64,000 nucleotides of DNA from Calliopum simillimum (GCA_951812925.1 OX638368.1:123031309-123095308), one strand, 5' to 3'. Positions 33,901-45,800 are shown, counted from the first letter of the stretch. A program made the numbers and translations. The notes: generated from the letters alone by a model not told the origin.

Positions 33901-36900
33901 CTAAAATATACATATAGTCCGGTTCACTTGATTAGAGGCAATATTTTTTGCTGATAGAGCTAGCTGTATTTGAGCTAGCAAAAATTGGTTTTGAATAAAT
34001 TCAAGAGCAAGCTCTGCTGACTATAAAAATGTGTAAATATTAAAAATTTCTCAAATCTGACGGTATTTCGTACAAGTAAGACATTTACATAGTTAATAGT
34101 TAGCTTTTTTTCTGGTTCACTAGTAGATTAGAGGCACACACTATTATTTCATTATTAAAGTACATTTACAGTTTCTTTTTTTACTAAGGGCTCGTTTCGT
34201 GCTGAAAATTCTAAAAATTAGTTAAAATTGGGAGAAAAAAAATCTTTATACCGAGAGAAAGGTCAAATCGACATTTTGCGCTCTGATGGGCTTTCTAATC
34301 GCAAAATAGCCAAAAAAAAATTCGCCAAGGTCCAAATGCTGTTGACTATTATATGATGAAAGGTGAATCATATGGTAAAAACTGTAAAAGCAGAATTGTT
34401 GGGGCCTTAACATCAAAAGCAAAATCTTGAGGATAGCATCCAACTCCGCCCCTCTATTGTATTAAAATAACAGATTTGAATAAAGTAACAGCCAGCAAAT
34501 CAACTGTTCGATGGGCAATATTAAAAGCATCGCACTAGAAATTAAAAAAAAAAAACTATGGAAAAAACCTCCTGATGTTTGTTTTTGATCCACACCTTTC
34601 AATTTCAATGCGCTATAAGTATTACGAAATAACTGTCCAAACAATAAGACTGCCTTCGCGGCAATGGTGTCGCCTCAAAAATATCACCTCCTCTCTCAAG
34701 TCGAGGAAATAATAATAATATTCATCAGGTCCATCGAAATTGAACTGCTTTTCCTCATTAAATGCAACTTTTATCACTAATGATATATCTGATTTTTTCT
34801 TCATTTAGGGGCCTCTCAGTAAGATTTAGAAGCTAGCAAAGTCTTATATCTCTTCGCCTTCATGTTTCTAATATAAAAGATGATTTTTTCAAAGTCATGA
34901 CCTTTTTTTATCCCACCATCAAGTAAACACATGTTTTAGTAATTTCTGAAATGGTTGACTTTTTAATTTGACCTCTGCCCAATGTCATCAGTAAAGTTCT
35001 CAACTAGAAAATTTTCTTTTAAGTCAAATTAGTGCCATTGGGAATATTTTTATCTCTAGTTCATTAAAATAGATAAATTTCCATTGTCAGTATAAATAAT
35101 GATGAACCAATAATTTAAGCTGTGTCTAACACGTACAAATTATCAGACATATCTAACACAAATCTTTCTACGTTCAAATTAAATGTGTGTGGACAAATTT
35201 CCTTGTTGAAAATTTTTCATAATGTTTCTACACAAAATGCATTAAAAAAAAAAAAATAAATTTATAAGAAACATCTTTCAAAAGCGGACAAATGAGATTA
35301 AACCCACAAGCAAGTATATTATAAAATCTGTAGATCCCCTTTTAATCAATTCTGACTCATATGTGTGTGATGCCAATGAAATTGGTGATTTTCCATTTAA
35401 CATAAAAGTACATGTTATACGCATGAGCGGAGGATAGCAATGAAATGTGTGATTTTTTGCTAAAGTTGGTTCCTTAGATCATTTCATTTATCATTGGTAT
35501 TAACTTAATTATCCGCTTATCTGCACCAGAATTATGAAATGGCACCATGGAAATATATCTTGTCTATTAAACAAATAAAATTCAATTATTAATGTAATTA
35601 AATTTTAAACTACAACCTATGTTTCTATTAAGAGATTGAGTAGTTTATTTTCTTTAAAACAATGTGTCATTGAAGTACTAAAATTTTTACACTTTTTACC
35701 ACAAAACAAAAAATAAAATCGAAGTAAAAAGCAAACTCCTAGGTTATTATTTAATATAAAAACTAGAAGTTCCGGATAGCTGCTACAATTATGTAGGTGC
35801 AGAAATATAACTACACCCACTAAGTTTTATAGGTGCAAATATAAATAAAGCATTGTTTTTTATATGGAGGAGGAGGTACAACGCTCCCTTGTTCAATATC
35901 CTGTGGGTGTGTGGGAGACACAACATATATTTGTGTACCGAATATATATAGCGACAGCTGCTATACTGAATATATTACAAATTTTAAAATTATTTTTATT
36001 GGGGTTTCAATGCCTTCTCCACCTAATATAGCTATGAACCATCTTAAGCACAAAAAAAACATAGGGCATTATCGTAAATCTGAAGGGAGTTTCCATTCTC
36101 GAGAATATACTCCCTTTCGACAGGAAGCACTAGAAGTACGTTCTATCAGTATCTCCTCGTTGACCTAATTTAACGGAGTTTCATGAAATTGAACATTACT
36201 GTAGATAAATACCGTAAAATTAGACGTCAAATATTTATCCTATTTAGGAAATTCCTTTCAATTGTTTTGAAATTTATGAAAATGCTACGCGCGGGACTCA
36301 TGTAGCGTTCTAATTGCTAATTGTTAATGGTGCTAAACTTAACTTTGGAAAAGTACACTAAATCAAGTGGAAACAACAATCCACTTTCAAAGCGATGGCT
36401 CTTCCAATCAATACCACAATAAAAGTATGTTTTTGTTAATATGCGCTTATTTTTCAAATATTTACCCTAATTTTACGTTCATTTTTTGCAATAAATCGGA
36501 CTTCGTTTGCCCGTTCCCTGTGCCCTTTACATATGTTCCAAATTTCAACCATCTGCATCAGAGACATACAGACCTGTTCCGAAATCCGTGTGATTTATTT
36601 AGGAGGCTTTTTGATGACAACGCTGAGTCAAACGATAAACCCAATTTCTCTTTTTTTTTAAGATGTGTTCATTATCTAAAGAGGAAAATTCAAAATATTT
36701 CCTGACAAATTGGGACTAAAGTTTTTTGCAAAAACGAGTATACCTATGATGTGCCGCATCATAATAAAAGGCATAAAAAAACTCCCACGTGGTACCACAT
36801 TCTGATTTATCCATTCATAATCTATAAGATTGTGTTTCAATCTTTTAATATTTAACATTTTTATAAATTGATTAGAATTGAAAGTAACGAAAAGCCACAT

Positions 36901-38011
36901 TGAAATTTATAATTGCAAATTTGATAAGCCACACATTTTTCGCAAACGATATTATGTATACATTTACATATATATATGTATATTATTAAATGGAGTTATA
37001 ATTAATTGGTCACAGTACATTGTCTCAAAAATATATATTGGCGAACAAAAATTGATGAATATTGTCCAATAGATTCGTTTGTATGAAAACAAGTGGGAAT
37101 GAAAATTTGATAAATTATTCATTTATTGAACTATTAGATAACATAAATTATGCGAAACATTTAAAAAAAAAAACTTTATAAAACGCGATTTTTCCCAATG
37201 GTTAAGAATTTTTCCGAACTTTTTGTCAAAATGGCCCTAGATTGTATTGGTTTCTTAAGATTTTCAGTACGATGGAAAATATGTAATTTATGTAGATGAA
37301 AACTTTTTTTTTTAACTAAGGGTCTTTAAATATACACACTAACATTGTTCCATTGATATAACTACAATTGAAACAAAACTGAATCTCTACATTAATTATC
37401 GACGATTAAAATGTTTGCTCAGTTTTAATAAACAATTTTTTTGTTGGCATATGCATAAAAGTTATGTAAACAAAAACCAGCAACATTTTACTTATGAATG
37501 TGCAAAACTGACGTACGAGTTTCTTTATGGAATCGCTCAAATGAAACTTTTAAGATTATGCCTGACTCCTTAGTTGGAGTACGGAAAGAAACCATTTCTA
37601 GACAAAACGTAATCGCGGCGAGTGATTACCAATGGCCATACAAATGATAAAAGGCGAAAATAAAAACATGCCAAACAAAAAAAAAAACTGTCGGCATGTG
37701 CTCATTAAGAGCACGATCAGGGGCGGAGGTGCGAACGCAACAAAAAAAGAATTGAAATAGAAAAAAATTACATCATAATTGAACTACAAAAACGCACTCA
37801 ACACCCGATTACTAAATAGAATCAAATTTTTTGGAGGTTAGAAAAAAATGCAGGGATTTTCCCCTCGTTGGAAAAGTATTCGGCTACTACTCACCTTTAT
37901 TGAATCCAATGGATACACTATGGAATGCTCCAACACACCCGCTATCGCCCCAGCTGTCATATTGATGGTAAGGCTAGTAGTTGGTAGCGATTCATAGTCG
38001 TCGACATTCAT
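21966..38011 (-). CDS. mfrn: Mitoferrin, mitochondrial iron importer (405 aa, six exons)
   Basis: SLC25 carrier of the inner mitochondrial membrane that brings iron into the matrix for haem and iron-sulfur cluster synthesis. Exons on the minus strand: 38011-37895, 24549-24461, 24380-24256, 24192-23957, 23894-23733 and 22454-21966. All are GT-AG and frame-consistent (1218 nt with stop). Three carrier repeats are seen: PLDSIK (residues 34-39), PTEVIK (127-132) and PLDVVK (218-223), each a PX[DE]XX[KR] signature. The segments [21 protein letters not shown], [17 protein letters not shown] and [15 protein letters not shown] match fly mitoferrin closely. The last carrier helix is followed by a ~110-residue Thr/Ala/Ser-rich tail. 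The start ATG (38011) is the first ATG in the open frame, and the upstream open stretch has none. Intron 1 is 13.3 kb, the others 68 bp to 1.3 kb. Confidence 0.94.
22455..23732 (-). other. Mitoferrin intron 5 (1.28 kb)
   Basis: Non-coding. It contains an inverted motif pair near 22550-22640 (ATCATGAATAAACATTCTGG) resembling the hairpin family at 25630 and 57761, and a similar one near 23450-23530. No gene seen. Confidence 0.5.
25630..25775. repeat. MITE hairpin, GTTATCGTGAATA family
   Basis: GTTATCGTGAATA at the left is answered by TATTCACGATAACCCCC at the right, around an internal CCCGGGGAGTTTTTTTCAGA segment. The same ends and core occur at 57761-57872 and, degraded, near 19390 and 22555, so this is a multicopy non-autonomous transposon. 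Confidence 0.7.
26840..27459 (+). mobile_element. Non-autonomous Helitron (620 bp)
   Basis: The 5' end TCTATATATATAAAAATGAA follows an A (26839). The 3' end is CTAG followed by T (27460), as expected for insertion between A and T. About nine bases before the terminal AGCTAG is a hairpin (GCGAACGGGCGAACGAAGTCGC, imperfect GCGA...TCGC stem). There is no terminal inverted repeat or target duplication. The interior is about three degenerate ~145-bp tandem units (around 27003, 27146 and 27291) sharing TATATCTCTG and a G-rich run. No Rep/helicase coding is present. Confidence 0.8.
28112..29391. repeat. Composite inverted structure X-Y-X'-Y'
   Basis: Segment X (28112-28380) is the inverse complement of X' (28746-29015), and Y (28378-28745) of Y' (29016-29391), with near-perfect identity. 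The order is X Y X' Y' and not the X Y Y' X' of an ordinary foldback. X begins ACCCTTCAGTTCACGGAACT. The block is flanked on both sides by AAAATGAGAATATGTA (28085-28100, 29405-29420), part of a degenerate tandem repeat. X contains a run of A and an AGATTCGAACC motif (inverse of a pol III box B). Confidence 0.8.
28350..28440 (-). other. tRNA-like / pol III box B sequence, degenerate
   Basis: On the minus strand GGTTCGAATCT (28375-28365) equals a tRNA B box and is followed by a T-run terminator (A run at 28328-28347). Upstream lies a D-arm-like TAGTGATATTGGGCG. The T-stem does not pair well and no acceptor stem is found, so this is not a working tRNA gene; a tRNA-derived SINE fragment is more likely. 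A second copy of the box B with its T run is at 28751-28790 on the plus strand. Confidence 0.35.
29400..29600. repeat. Degenerate ~30-bp tandem repeat (TTGAGAATATGTAAAT-like)
   Basis: Repeated TGAGAATATG / ATTGAGA / AAATTGATA words recur through the segment. One further unit lies left of the composite inverted structure (28085-28100), which suggests that structure was inserted into this array. Confidence 0.55.
29710..30368 (+). pseudogene. Two-exon protein-coding remnant, unidentified, nested in mitoferrin intron 1
   Basis: A plus-strand frame is open from 29710 to ~29904 with an evidently protein-like, amphipathic sequence ([40 protein letters not shown]) and ends at a GTAAC donor (29912). 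A TTTTTTCAG acceptor leads to 30219-30368, a 49-codon open frame with stop ([31 protein letters not shown]). The frames do not join: exon A hits TGA just before the donor, but shifting frame near 29893-29897 would read NIADQ directly into DMRDLADID in phase. A TGA at 29707-29709 also closes the frame upstream. The likely reading is a decayed gene or gene fragment; alternatively an assembly error or a functional gene with another first exon. The family was not recognised. Confidence 0.5.
31565..31650. repeat. Perfect 23-bp inverted repeat (short hairpin)
   Basis: Arms 31565-31587 and 31628-31650 are exact complements (CTAAGTTTTTTCAGGCTCTA...), separated by 40 bases. The perfect arms suggest a small MITE more than a microRNA precursor, which usually has bulges. 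Confidence 0.65.
33915..34804 (+). mobile_element. Tc1/mariner-family relic with an internal inversion
   Basis: Two end-like motifs, AGTCCGGTTCACTTGATTAG near 33917 and CTGGTTCACTAGTAGATTAG near 34113, suggest a bipartite terminal repeat as in Tc3-like elements. On the plus strand, ~34255-34330 encodes a transposase HTH ([20 protein letters not shown]) and ~34490-34560 the segment [13 protein letters not shown]. The catalytic-domain part ([25 protein letters not shown]) is then on the minus strand at 34804-34622, so the 3' half has been inverted. It is a dead copy. A second relic of the family is at 48540-48990. Confidence 0.75.
37895..38011 (-). CDS. mfrn: Mitoferrin coding exon 1
   Basis: This 117-nt coding segment (39 residues) carries the first transmembrane helix and the first carrier signature (PLDSIK). 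It ends in phase 0 at AAG followed by GTGAGTAG on the minus strand. It is isolated from exon 2 by 13.3 kb of transposon-rich intron. The frame stays open upstream to ~38140 but without an ATG, so this upstream part is taken as 5' UTR. Confidence 0.93.
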
Positions 38012-39340
38012 TGTGTTGCCGGGAGCGAAAATTGTTGAGTGTTGAATGGAGTTGGCAGCTGCTGCTGGCTGAACCGCTTTACTCAACGCAGGTGGAAAAA
38101 TGCGTCCGTCCGTCCCTTTGTTCGCTCGTTCCGAACGCACGAAAAAGTCCTTTGCTTTTTTTCTACTGTGCTCTTTCTGCTGACAGCGTTTGAAATTTTT
38201 GTTTTTTTTTTTTTACTTCTTTTGATAGACTTTGATTGTGTAAATGTCAATTTCTTATTTCTCTTCTTGCTTTGTGCTGTTTTGTTCCTTCGTTTACACT
38301 CCGCTGTAAATTCTTGTAATTTGCGTTCAATTCATTGATAATGTAGCCAAGCTCTAAAACAGGAATTTTGCGTTTTCAACGGTTTGTTCCTTTTGGTTTC
38401 TTTTTGACCTATAACGTGGAATTTTGATTAAAATTCAGCTATTTATCTCGACTTTTCTTTTATTAAAAAAAAGAAAAAAATATATAAATTGAAATTTGAG
38501 CGCGTGCAGTTGTACGATATGTGAAATATGTTGTAAATTCACACAACTTCCGAATTTTGGGACGAGTACTAGTTTGGTTTGGGGATAGAGCACACAAAAC
38601 GTCAAATATCCAAAAGTCCACTCTATGTTGTCGTTTAATTTATTTTATAATTATGATGAGTAGTTGTTTCTAGTTTACTGTGCGCATTTGAGTTGTTGAC
38701 CGACACTTTTCGCCGTAAATTATGCGCTTTGGATTTGTAAAATGTGTTCAACACCGTAGGAATTTTCCCCGTTCAACAGCAGCGAACAACTACGCTCGCT
38801 CCACGCGAAATTTTACTTTTTCCAAGTAGAGGAAAGGAAATGTCAAAAAATGTGAAATTTTCCTTTGCCAAACGTTCCAGGTAGAAGTACCAACATTGAA
38901 AACTAAAAAAACAATATCGTAAAAATATTCAGCTGCCATTGTGACACTTTCGGTGTCACATCTGACACTTACAAACAATAGTTAAAACTCCTATAGGATT
39001 AAATATAATATATAAAAATGAAGAGTGTTATATGACACCAATTTGTACAATCAGAGGGTGTATATGACACCTTTTTTGAATTGCTGTGACACTCTCCCTT
39101 TTGAGTTGATGGCAATGCTGAAAATATTTTTGAATGAATTCGGCTGCATTGTAAAATCGAAACTAAAGAAATAATCTAGATTTGAAAAAATTGATCTGAT
39201 CTAGATTTCCAAACGGAACGCAAATTGTAATAGATTTTGATCTAGCTCAAAAAAAGATTGCTCTTTTTTGCCCAATGTAAAACGACATAACATATTTAAT
39301 ATTAGCTATGTTTTAGACGGCAGTTTGACGACGAGTTTGT
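38012..39340. other. Upstream region of mitoferrin, no gene seen
   Basis: The 5' UTR and promoter of mitoferrin should lie in the first few hundred bases. No clear TATA box or initiator was identified. Around 38935-39110 the words TGACAC/GTGTCA repeat several times in both orientations, possibly an eroded inverted-repeat element. Confidence 0.45.
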
Positions 39341-39355
39341 GTGCTTTTCTTTCTT

Positions 39356-40220
39356 ATACCCCGTTTACACCGGAGATTTACGAGGCGATTTACGGCTATT
39401 TTGAGATTTAGCTCTATATCTTGCCAAATATCTCGTGATTTACCATACAAAAATATATCTACTTTCAACGTGATTTATTTTATATCTCCTCATATATCTC
39501 GGCAGGGCTACCTTTTTTTCTTATTTTCAAGCATGTGGCACCCCTAAGCTTTGATAATTTGAAGTTTTGTTGACATTTATTTGTCATTTAATTGTTTACT
39601 TTCGTCAGAGAAGCAAAGAAACGCGTAAGTTTTGTATTTATTATTATTAAAAACTCTTTAATTATTGTTTTCTGTTAAGCTACACAAATGGAAATGGATA
39701 GGACAAGTGTCCTCAAGAAAACACACAGCAAAGTTTGCCGCCGCTCCAATAGTATACCCTAGCAAATGTCTTTGTATGGACATCGTCAAGTTTATGGCTA
39801 TAGTGGCACAAATGATAGTGGTGCTCTTCTTTGGTTCTTCATAGTTTTGCAATAAAAATACATCTTAGTTTTCATATTTATTATGAATTTTTTATTACGT
39901 AAGATTTTTACGGAATAAACCATGCGATTGACAATGTATGAGCAAGTGTAATACTAAATACTATGATTTTTTGACACTCATAGCGCTTAATTCTTTAAAT
40001 TAGTTCTTGTTAAACTTCTGAGTGTTCCAACTTAGATTTTGGTTACTTAGCAAATGTTTAAATGCATCCCAAAGATCAGAGTTTTATTAAATGAATCAGG
40101 ATTCCACAAAGTTTTTATATTTCTTTATGAGCAAATATGTAAATTAAAACAAATGTCACTCACCAATTGACATTTACTGTCGAAACTAAATCTCTTTCGG
40201 CCGGTGTAAACAGGTAGGAT
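39356..40220. repeat. Possible transposon delimited by CCGTTTACACCGGAGATTTA-type ends
   Basis: CCCGTTTACACCGGAGATTT at 39359 is partly complementary to TCGGCCGGTGTAAACAGGTA near 40197, and both sides repeat GAGATTTA/TAAATCT words. The interior has a 64-codon minus-strand frame (39852-39658) with a hydrophobic middle but no recognised domain. This is a tentative element. Confidence 0.4.
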
Positions 40221-40765
40221 TTAGCAACGAGATTTACTTATATCTTCATAGCTAAATCTTTGGTGTAAAGCATTTGTTTGAGTTTTATATATAATACGTG
40301 AATTATGGTGATTTTTCGAAAATTTAAGCTTAAAAAGCCAAAATCGAGAAATTTTGAAAACTTTGACATTAAAATAAAAAAAAACATTTTCTGATTTTTA
40401 TTATTTTCCAATATGATATGTGGCCAAGTATGTTTAATCGAAATGCAAAGTCCTTACTGCCTTTTTTGAGAACTTTTTTCTATGAATTTTTTCCTGTTGC
40501 AGCTTTTGAGAAAACAAACTATTTTTATTTTTTTATATTCTTCAACGTTTTACAACATATTTATCAATTTTAAGCTTACAGTCTGCTTAAATTTGGAAGA
40601 TGCTTATATTTAAGGATAGGGTAGTAGGTAAGGGATATATTTCCCCCCTTTCAGCCCCTTGGAAATTGCCCTCTCTTTACTTGGACATACCATAGCGAAG
40701 CATTTTACCAAATCTTATAATTTGCGGCAAGTAGCGTTAGTAATATGACAAATTTTATTTTCGTA

Positions 40766-41150
40766 GGGCGTGGCACTGCCCATTTTTTAATTGAAAAGTT
40801 TTTTTCCAAATGCCCTTTGCATATGTACCAGATTTTGTCTATCTACGTCAAGCAGTTTCTGAGATATGATGAATCAGCATTCAGAGGGGCGTGGCACCGC
40901 CTACTTTTCTAGTGAGAACTGTTTGTTCTAATTGTCTTAGCATATGTACCCAATCATATCTAAGTGGGGCGAATATTGTCAGAGAAATAATGAATCAATT
41001 TTTTGAGGGCGTGGCACCGCTCATTTTTCCAGTGAAAATTATTTGTCCTGACGGTTTTTACATATTTACCAAATCTCATTTATCTAAGTCAAAGGGTTTC
41101 GGAGATATGATTAGCTGATTTTTTGGGGGGCGTTACACCGACCACGCCCT
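40766..41150. repeat. 121-bp tandem repeat with GGGCGTGGC motif, about 3.2 units
   Basis: GGGCGTGGC (last copy GGGCGTTAC) occurs at 40766, 40887, 41007 and 41128, spacing 121, 120 and 121 bp. Each unit has a GGGCGTGGCACCGCCC-like palindrome, then TACATATGTACC-type and GGAGATATGATGAAT-type blocks. The same sequence occurs singly or doubly elsewhere in the window. Confidence 0.85.
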
Positions 41151-41816
41151 AACTTTGTATGGGAGGTAGGCGTGTCCGTCGGCGGATTTTGTTCGTATTC
41201 GCAGGATTTTATTATTTTAATGTAAAAACCATTTGCACCAAATTTTAATAGCCTAGCTCTATTATTACTATAATATATGACCGCCGTTCCATACAAACCC
41301 TCCCATTGTGCGCCATTTACAAAATGCACAAACTTAGTGTCACGGGTAGGTATCTCTTGAATTTAAAAAAATTGCTTTTTTGGGTTAAAATTATTGGTCG
41401 CAATATTGCTTGTTTATTTTTTTGAGCTTACCTTATTATTGTTTCACACTTTAAACATTTTCAATCAATTTAAGAAGAAATTGCTTTTGTTCTTATTTTT
41501 CATGCTCGTCCGCCCATATGTTGATGACACTTTTTCTCGATGGGATAGGTTGTTGTCAAGTTGACAGCGAGAATCTCGAATTTTTCCGTTTTTTCTAATA
41601 TCGTGTAATTTTACAGTAGAGGCAAAAATAATGTGACTACGGTCAACGAAAAGAAAATTCTTATAAGATTACGTCAAGTTGTTTGTTACCAAAATATGCA
41701 AAATATGAATCAAATTTTGATTTTGCGACACGGTACAGGCACCACTTCTCGAATACCATTGATTAATGTAACCTATGTATGTATATCATATCCGGTGATC
41801 GTCAGAGAGTAATGAG

Positions 41817-41938
41817 CGGTGCTGGGCAAAATTCTCTCTTCTATTTTTTTTATCTCGTTTTATCCTATACGAGAAGATACGCAAAAAGTCCACTCTTTGC
41901 TACGAAGCTGCCCTAGGGTAGCGTTTTGCCCACCACCG
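41817..41938. mobile_element. 122-bp hAT-type MITE with 8-bp target duplication
   Basis: Ends CGGTGCTGGGCAAAA and TTTTGCCCACCACCG are inverted repeats. Flanks GTAATGAG (41809-41816) and GTAATGAT (41939-41946) match at 7 of 8 bases, the duplication length of hAT transposons. Non-coding. Confidence 0.75.
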
Positions 41939-42841
41939 GTAATGATATACTTATAGACAAATTAAAGCCAGGTTTTAAGAACTTAGAGTGCGTTTTTACA
42001 TACATAGCTACAAGCCTTTGGTTTTAATTAAAATTTCATTGTTTTTTTTAAAAAAAAGCTTTAACTTTAGGTGAATTCCATAGTCATAAAATACCAATTG
42101 TCATTTTAAATTTTATTTAAATGCTTGATCCAAAATATAAACTATAAAAATTTATAAATTTTGGAAATAATATTTGCAGCCATAACATACAATTTGATAT
42201 ATCTAAAATAAGATTTACATTGAACATTAATTTGATCATCCTTAGAGATACAATTTACATACGAGCTTACATAGTATTCCTAAAAAGAGGTATTAAAGTT
42301 TAACAGTCCTACTCGTTCATAATAAGTTTATAAAAGGTTTCTTGAGTGTTTATAGTATGAAAGTGCTTACTTTAAAAGCTCTAAAAACCTAACATAAGTA
42401 ACTGAAAATTATTCGAATAAGACTTTTAATGTATCAAGAGCTTATGTTATAAATATACACATTTTTGTTTGCGCAGTGAGTTTAAATTTAAAAATGTCAC
42501 AGCCGTTACGCTAAAATACAGCTTTGATATCATTTAGTGTATCTTTTTATGGTACTTATTCTAAATAAATCAAAAAAACTAAAATAAAATAAAAATGGTT
42601 ACAGTTGAGGATTTGCGTGAAATCACCCATACATAACATTTTTACTCTGTTTTAAATATGTAAATTCTCCTATTTATACGAAAGTATTTAAAATTTAATT
42701 TACGCCCTTTAAAACGGAAATTTCTGCTATATAAATTAGCTGCGTATGAAATAAATGTCTCAAATATGAACCGCATAAACGACTCTACACACAAGTTATT
42801 GTCTATGACCATAACGTTTTTCTTGCAACCAAGATAACGCT

Positions 42842-45800
42842 TTATAAGCCCTTGTTGAACCAAACGACTTCTTGACTGGGATTTTTCCTTCTAATGGCTT
42901 CTTGTACATCTTGTTCAAGTTTTGAAACCTGCAATTTACTCGTAAAACTATCAAAGTTCATATTGATTTTCACAACTATTACGAGTTTGCGAGGTTTTCG
43001 AGGCATTCATACGTCAATATATATAACGATTGTGATTACTCAAAAATACAGTTAAATTGCTTACTTTAATTGGAGTACGTTGACTAAAGAATGCACAACC
43101 CATGGGTGTTGCGAAAATAAGCACAAATCCGACGAAGAGTGTTTGAATCGGTGCGCTAGCTTTAGGGTACTTCTTAAGAAAACCACCTTGTTCCAATTTA
43201 TTAATAAGTAGAGGTGTCATCACTGTTAAAGAATAAAAAAAACAAACATTTATCATATCATTAATTAAATATTATATTGCAAAGCTTTCATACCCATTCC
43301 AGGAACTGCCATTGCAACTCTGCTGGCAACAACAGCAGAAATGCCTGAAATAGCGGCTTTCTTGGATACGCCAAGCTCGTTATTTTTCTCATCGAGCAGT
43401 ACGACACCATTCTTAATTTCTCTGTTAATATTAAATTTAATTATATTAAGATCATTTGTTAGTGCTTTTTAGCGCTTACTGTAAACGCATCATGGGTACA
43501 TTGATGCAATTCGCGGCAGCAACAGCGGCCAAAGGTACAAGCCTTCCAACAAGTGGATGGAGGTTCTTTAGTTCAAAAAAAAAACAAAAATTTTTGTATA
43601 ATATAGTAAACTGATCTCTACAATTTTAGAAAAAACAATTTTGGAAATAATCTTACATGATAGACCAGTCAAATTAGGGACTGGCAGTCTATGTGATATT
43701 TTCGATAATAACAGATACATAAAACCCATGGTTGAATTACCCTGGTTGCAGCGATAACTTTTGACAGATAGCAAGGCAAGATCAGGGTTCCATTTTTGTT
43801 TATTTTGACAATTGCCATAATCATTGTTATTGAATCATGCATAAAACCTATACCAATCGATAGATAATTTTCGTTCCAGATAAAAAATATTTTTACAGTA
43901 AAAGTCTAGTTCACGAACTAATTGGCAATAACACGGTTTTTTGTTATTCAGTTTGCGATAATGTACCAATATAATTCAAAAAGGATTTTAAAGATAAAGA
44001 CTAGTCCTTTTAACAGCCATATCAAGCTTCACTTTTTTGACAACATCTTTAAGATTTTCAGAAGTAGGTAACTGTTGAATTTCCAGTCTAATGGATGTTA
44101 CGGATATGGTTTTACCGTAACTGGAGTCAGAACCGGATGTTTTAAATTTGATTTTTTGTAGTCGGAACCTAAATCGCATATAAAAGATGTAAAGGTTGAT
44201 CGCTTTTCTCCTTTTTTCCCTGTTCAACAACTCAAAGGCGTAGAAATGCGGGGTTTTAACAATTATCAATGTATTTTGAATTTCAAAGCTCTTTTTAAAA
44301 TTAAAATATTTTATTTTTCCTCAAATGCAGTGATTTTAACTACTTTTCATTAACCTCTCTCTCACAGGAGTTTGTGAAGTGACAAGAGCACAGTTCTCGA
44401 AACAACAAAGCATCAGCTTTAAATTGTTCTTTATAAGATAGAAGGTTCGCGTGTTTTGAAAAACATATTCCATACATTTTCATATGAAGAACAAAATCTA
44501 GGTTTCTGGCAGGAAGAAATCTGTTAAGAATTTTGTTCAAAATAAAAAAATTAACACGCACAAATTACAACAATCTTTCTATTTTCACTCTTAAGGACTA
44601 TACGTTAGTGTGTATTAAAAGAACGAACTCCCGATTCCACACTCATATTATGAAACAGGAAGGAAAAACAGTTCAGGAAATATAAATTTCCCGACTTAAA
44701 TAAATTCCTAGCTGCCCAAATGGCTCTTGTTTATAAAAACCGTGTGATTTTGCGCTGGAGCCTATCTAACGGAAGACTTTTTTCCAAAAAACACCATAGA
44801 TCTTGATTTGTGCATATTTTCAGAGAGATCGTATGACGTGCAGGAGTGTCACCATGCAAATAGAAACGATTATCTTCAACCAAACAAAAACTTTGTACTG
44901 GAGCCCATGGTGTTTTTTGGAAAAAATTCTTCCGTTAGATAGGCTCCAGTGCAAAATCAGAAGGTTTTTATAAACAACAGCCATTTGGGCAGCTAGGAAT
45001 TTATATTAGTCAGAAATTATATTATATTATTGGGTTTTAAAACTAGCCCATAAATTTCAATACACCCTACTATACGTATATCAAATTGACTGCAACTGAG
45101 AAAGGTACGATATTAATTAGGTCCATATAATAGCATATTTATATTTACATACCTTCACCATTCTGTTCAATGACAAAGCTGTTCCAAGAGCACCACCTGT
45201 CGCCATAATGTATGACTTCAACAATTGCCTATACAAAAAGATAACGATTATAAACGAAAAGCAGAATTTTATTGAGTAATACGTGTACTAAATTTTAATT
45301 TTTAGGGCTTCTTAATACATTTATGCATTCAGTAAAATCTTTACCATCTCAAGTCATGCTATTCAATTTGCTCAATGCAAAAGAACCACACTACTATTTA
45401 ACATTTCAAAACTATCGGCATGCAAAACTAAACATTAATCGCCTTCTATCAGCTAATATTTTATTCAGTCGAAATTATTCGCTTGACTAATTAGCAAATC
45501 GATTATTTAATCTAACTAAAAAATTGAGTTCATTACGTTCTACACTGATTCGATTAAAGATTGAATCAAATCTAATTAATTCGGCTAGCCATTAAATCGA
45601 TTAATCAATATAATTGAAAATTTAGTTGATTACGATTAACAGTACATTAATATTTATTACAGCACTAAATGTCATACAGTGCTCTCTCGATTTCCATGAC
45701 TCACGATTTTCGCAAAAACTCAATTAACGAGATCTGGTTTATTTTCAAAATCAATAACGCTAACCACGATATTTTTGTCTTAAGGTTTGGTTTTGGTTTC

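Larger units (their letters stand above)
24550..37894 (-). other. Mitoferrin intron 1 (13.3 kb): content overview
   Basis: Starts GTGAGTAG and ends AACAG on the minus strand. Contents by position: foldback-family fragment 24890-25130, MITE hairpin 25630-25775, Helitron 26840-27459, composite inverted structure 28112-29391 within a degenerate ~30-bp tandem repeat, broken two-exon gene 29710-30368 (plus strand), perfect 23-bp hairpin 31565-31650, and Tc1/mariner relic 33915-34804. The stretches 31.7-33.9 kb and 34.9-37.8 kb show only AT-rich sequence and fragments of the GGCGTGGC-family repeat (36.0-36.6 kb). Confidence 0.7.

Noticed and set aside
36367..36705. 112-codon plus-strand open frame
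   Set aside because: Its second half is the GGCGTGGC-family repeat (CATATGTTCCAAATTTCAACC-type block) read as protein; no family similarity.
39658..39852. 64-codon minus-strand frame with a hydrophobic middle
   Set aside because: Begins with ATG and looks mildly membrane-like, but no family recognised and it lies inside a probable transposon; left as a note only.
40766..41150. Possible CRISPR-like array because of regular 121-bp spacing
   Set aside because: Eukaryotic context, units are similar across their whole length with no unique spacers; it is an ordinary tandem repeat.
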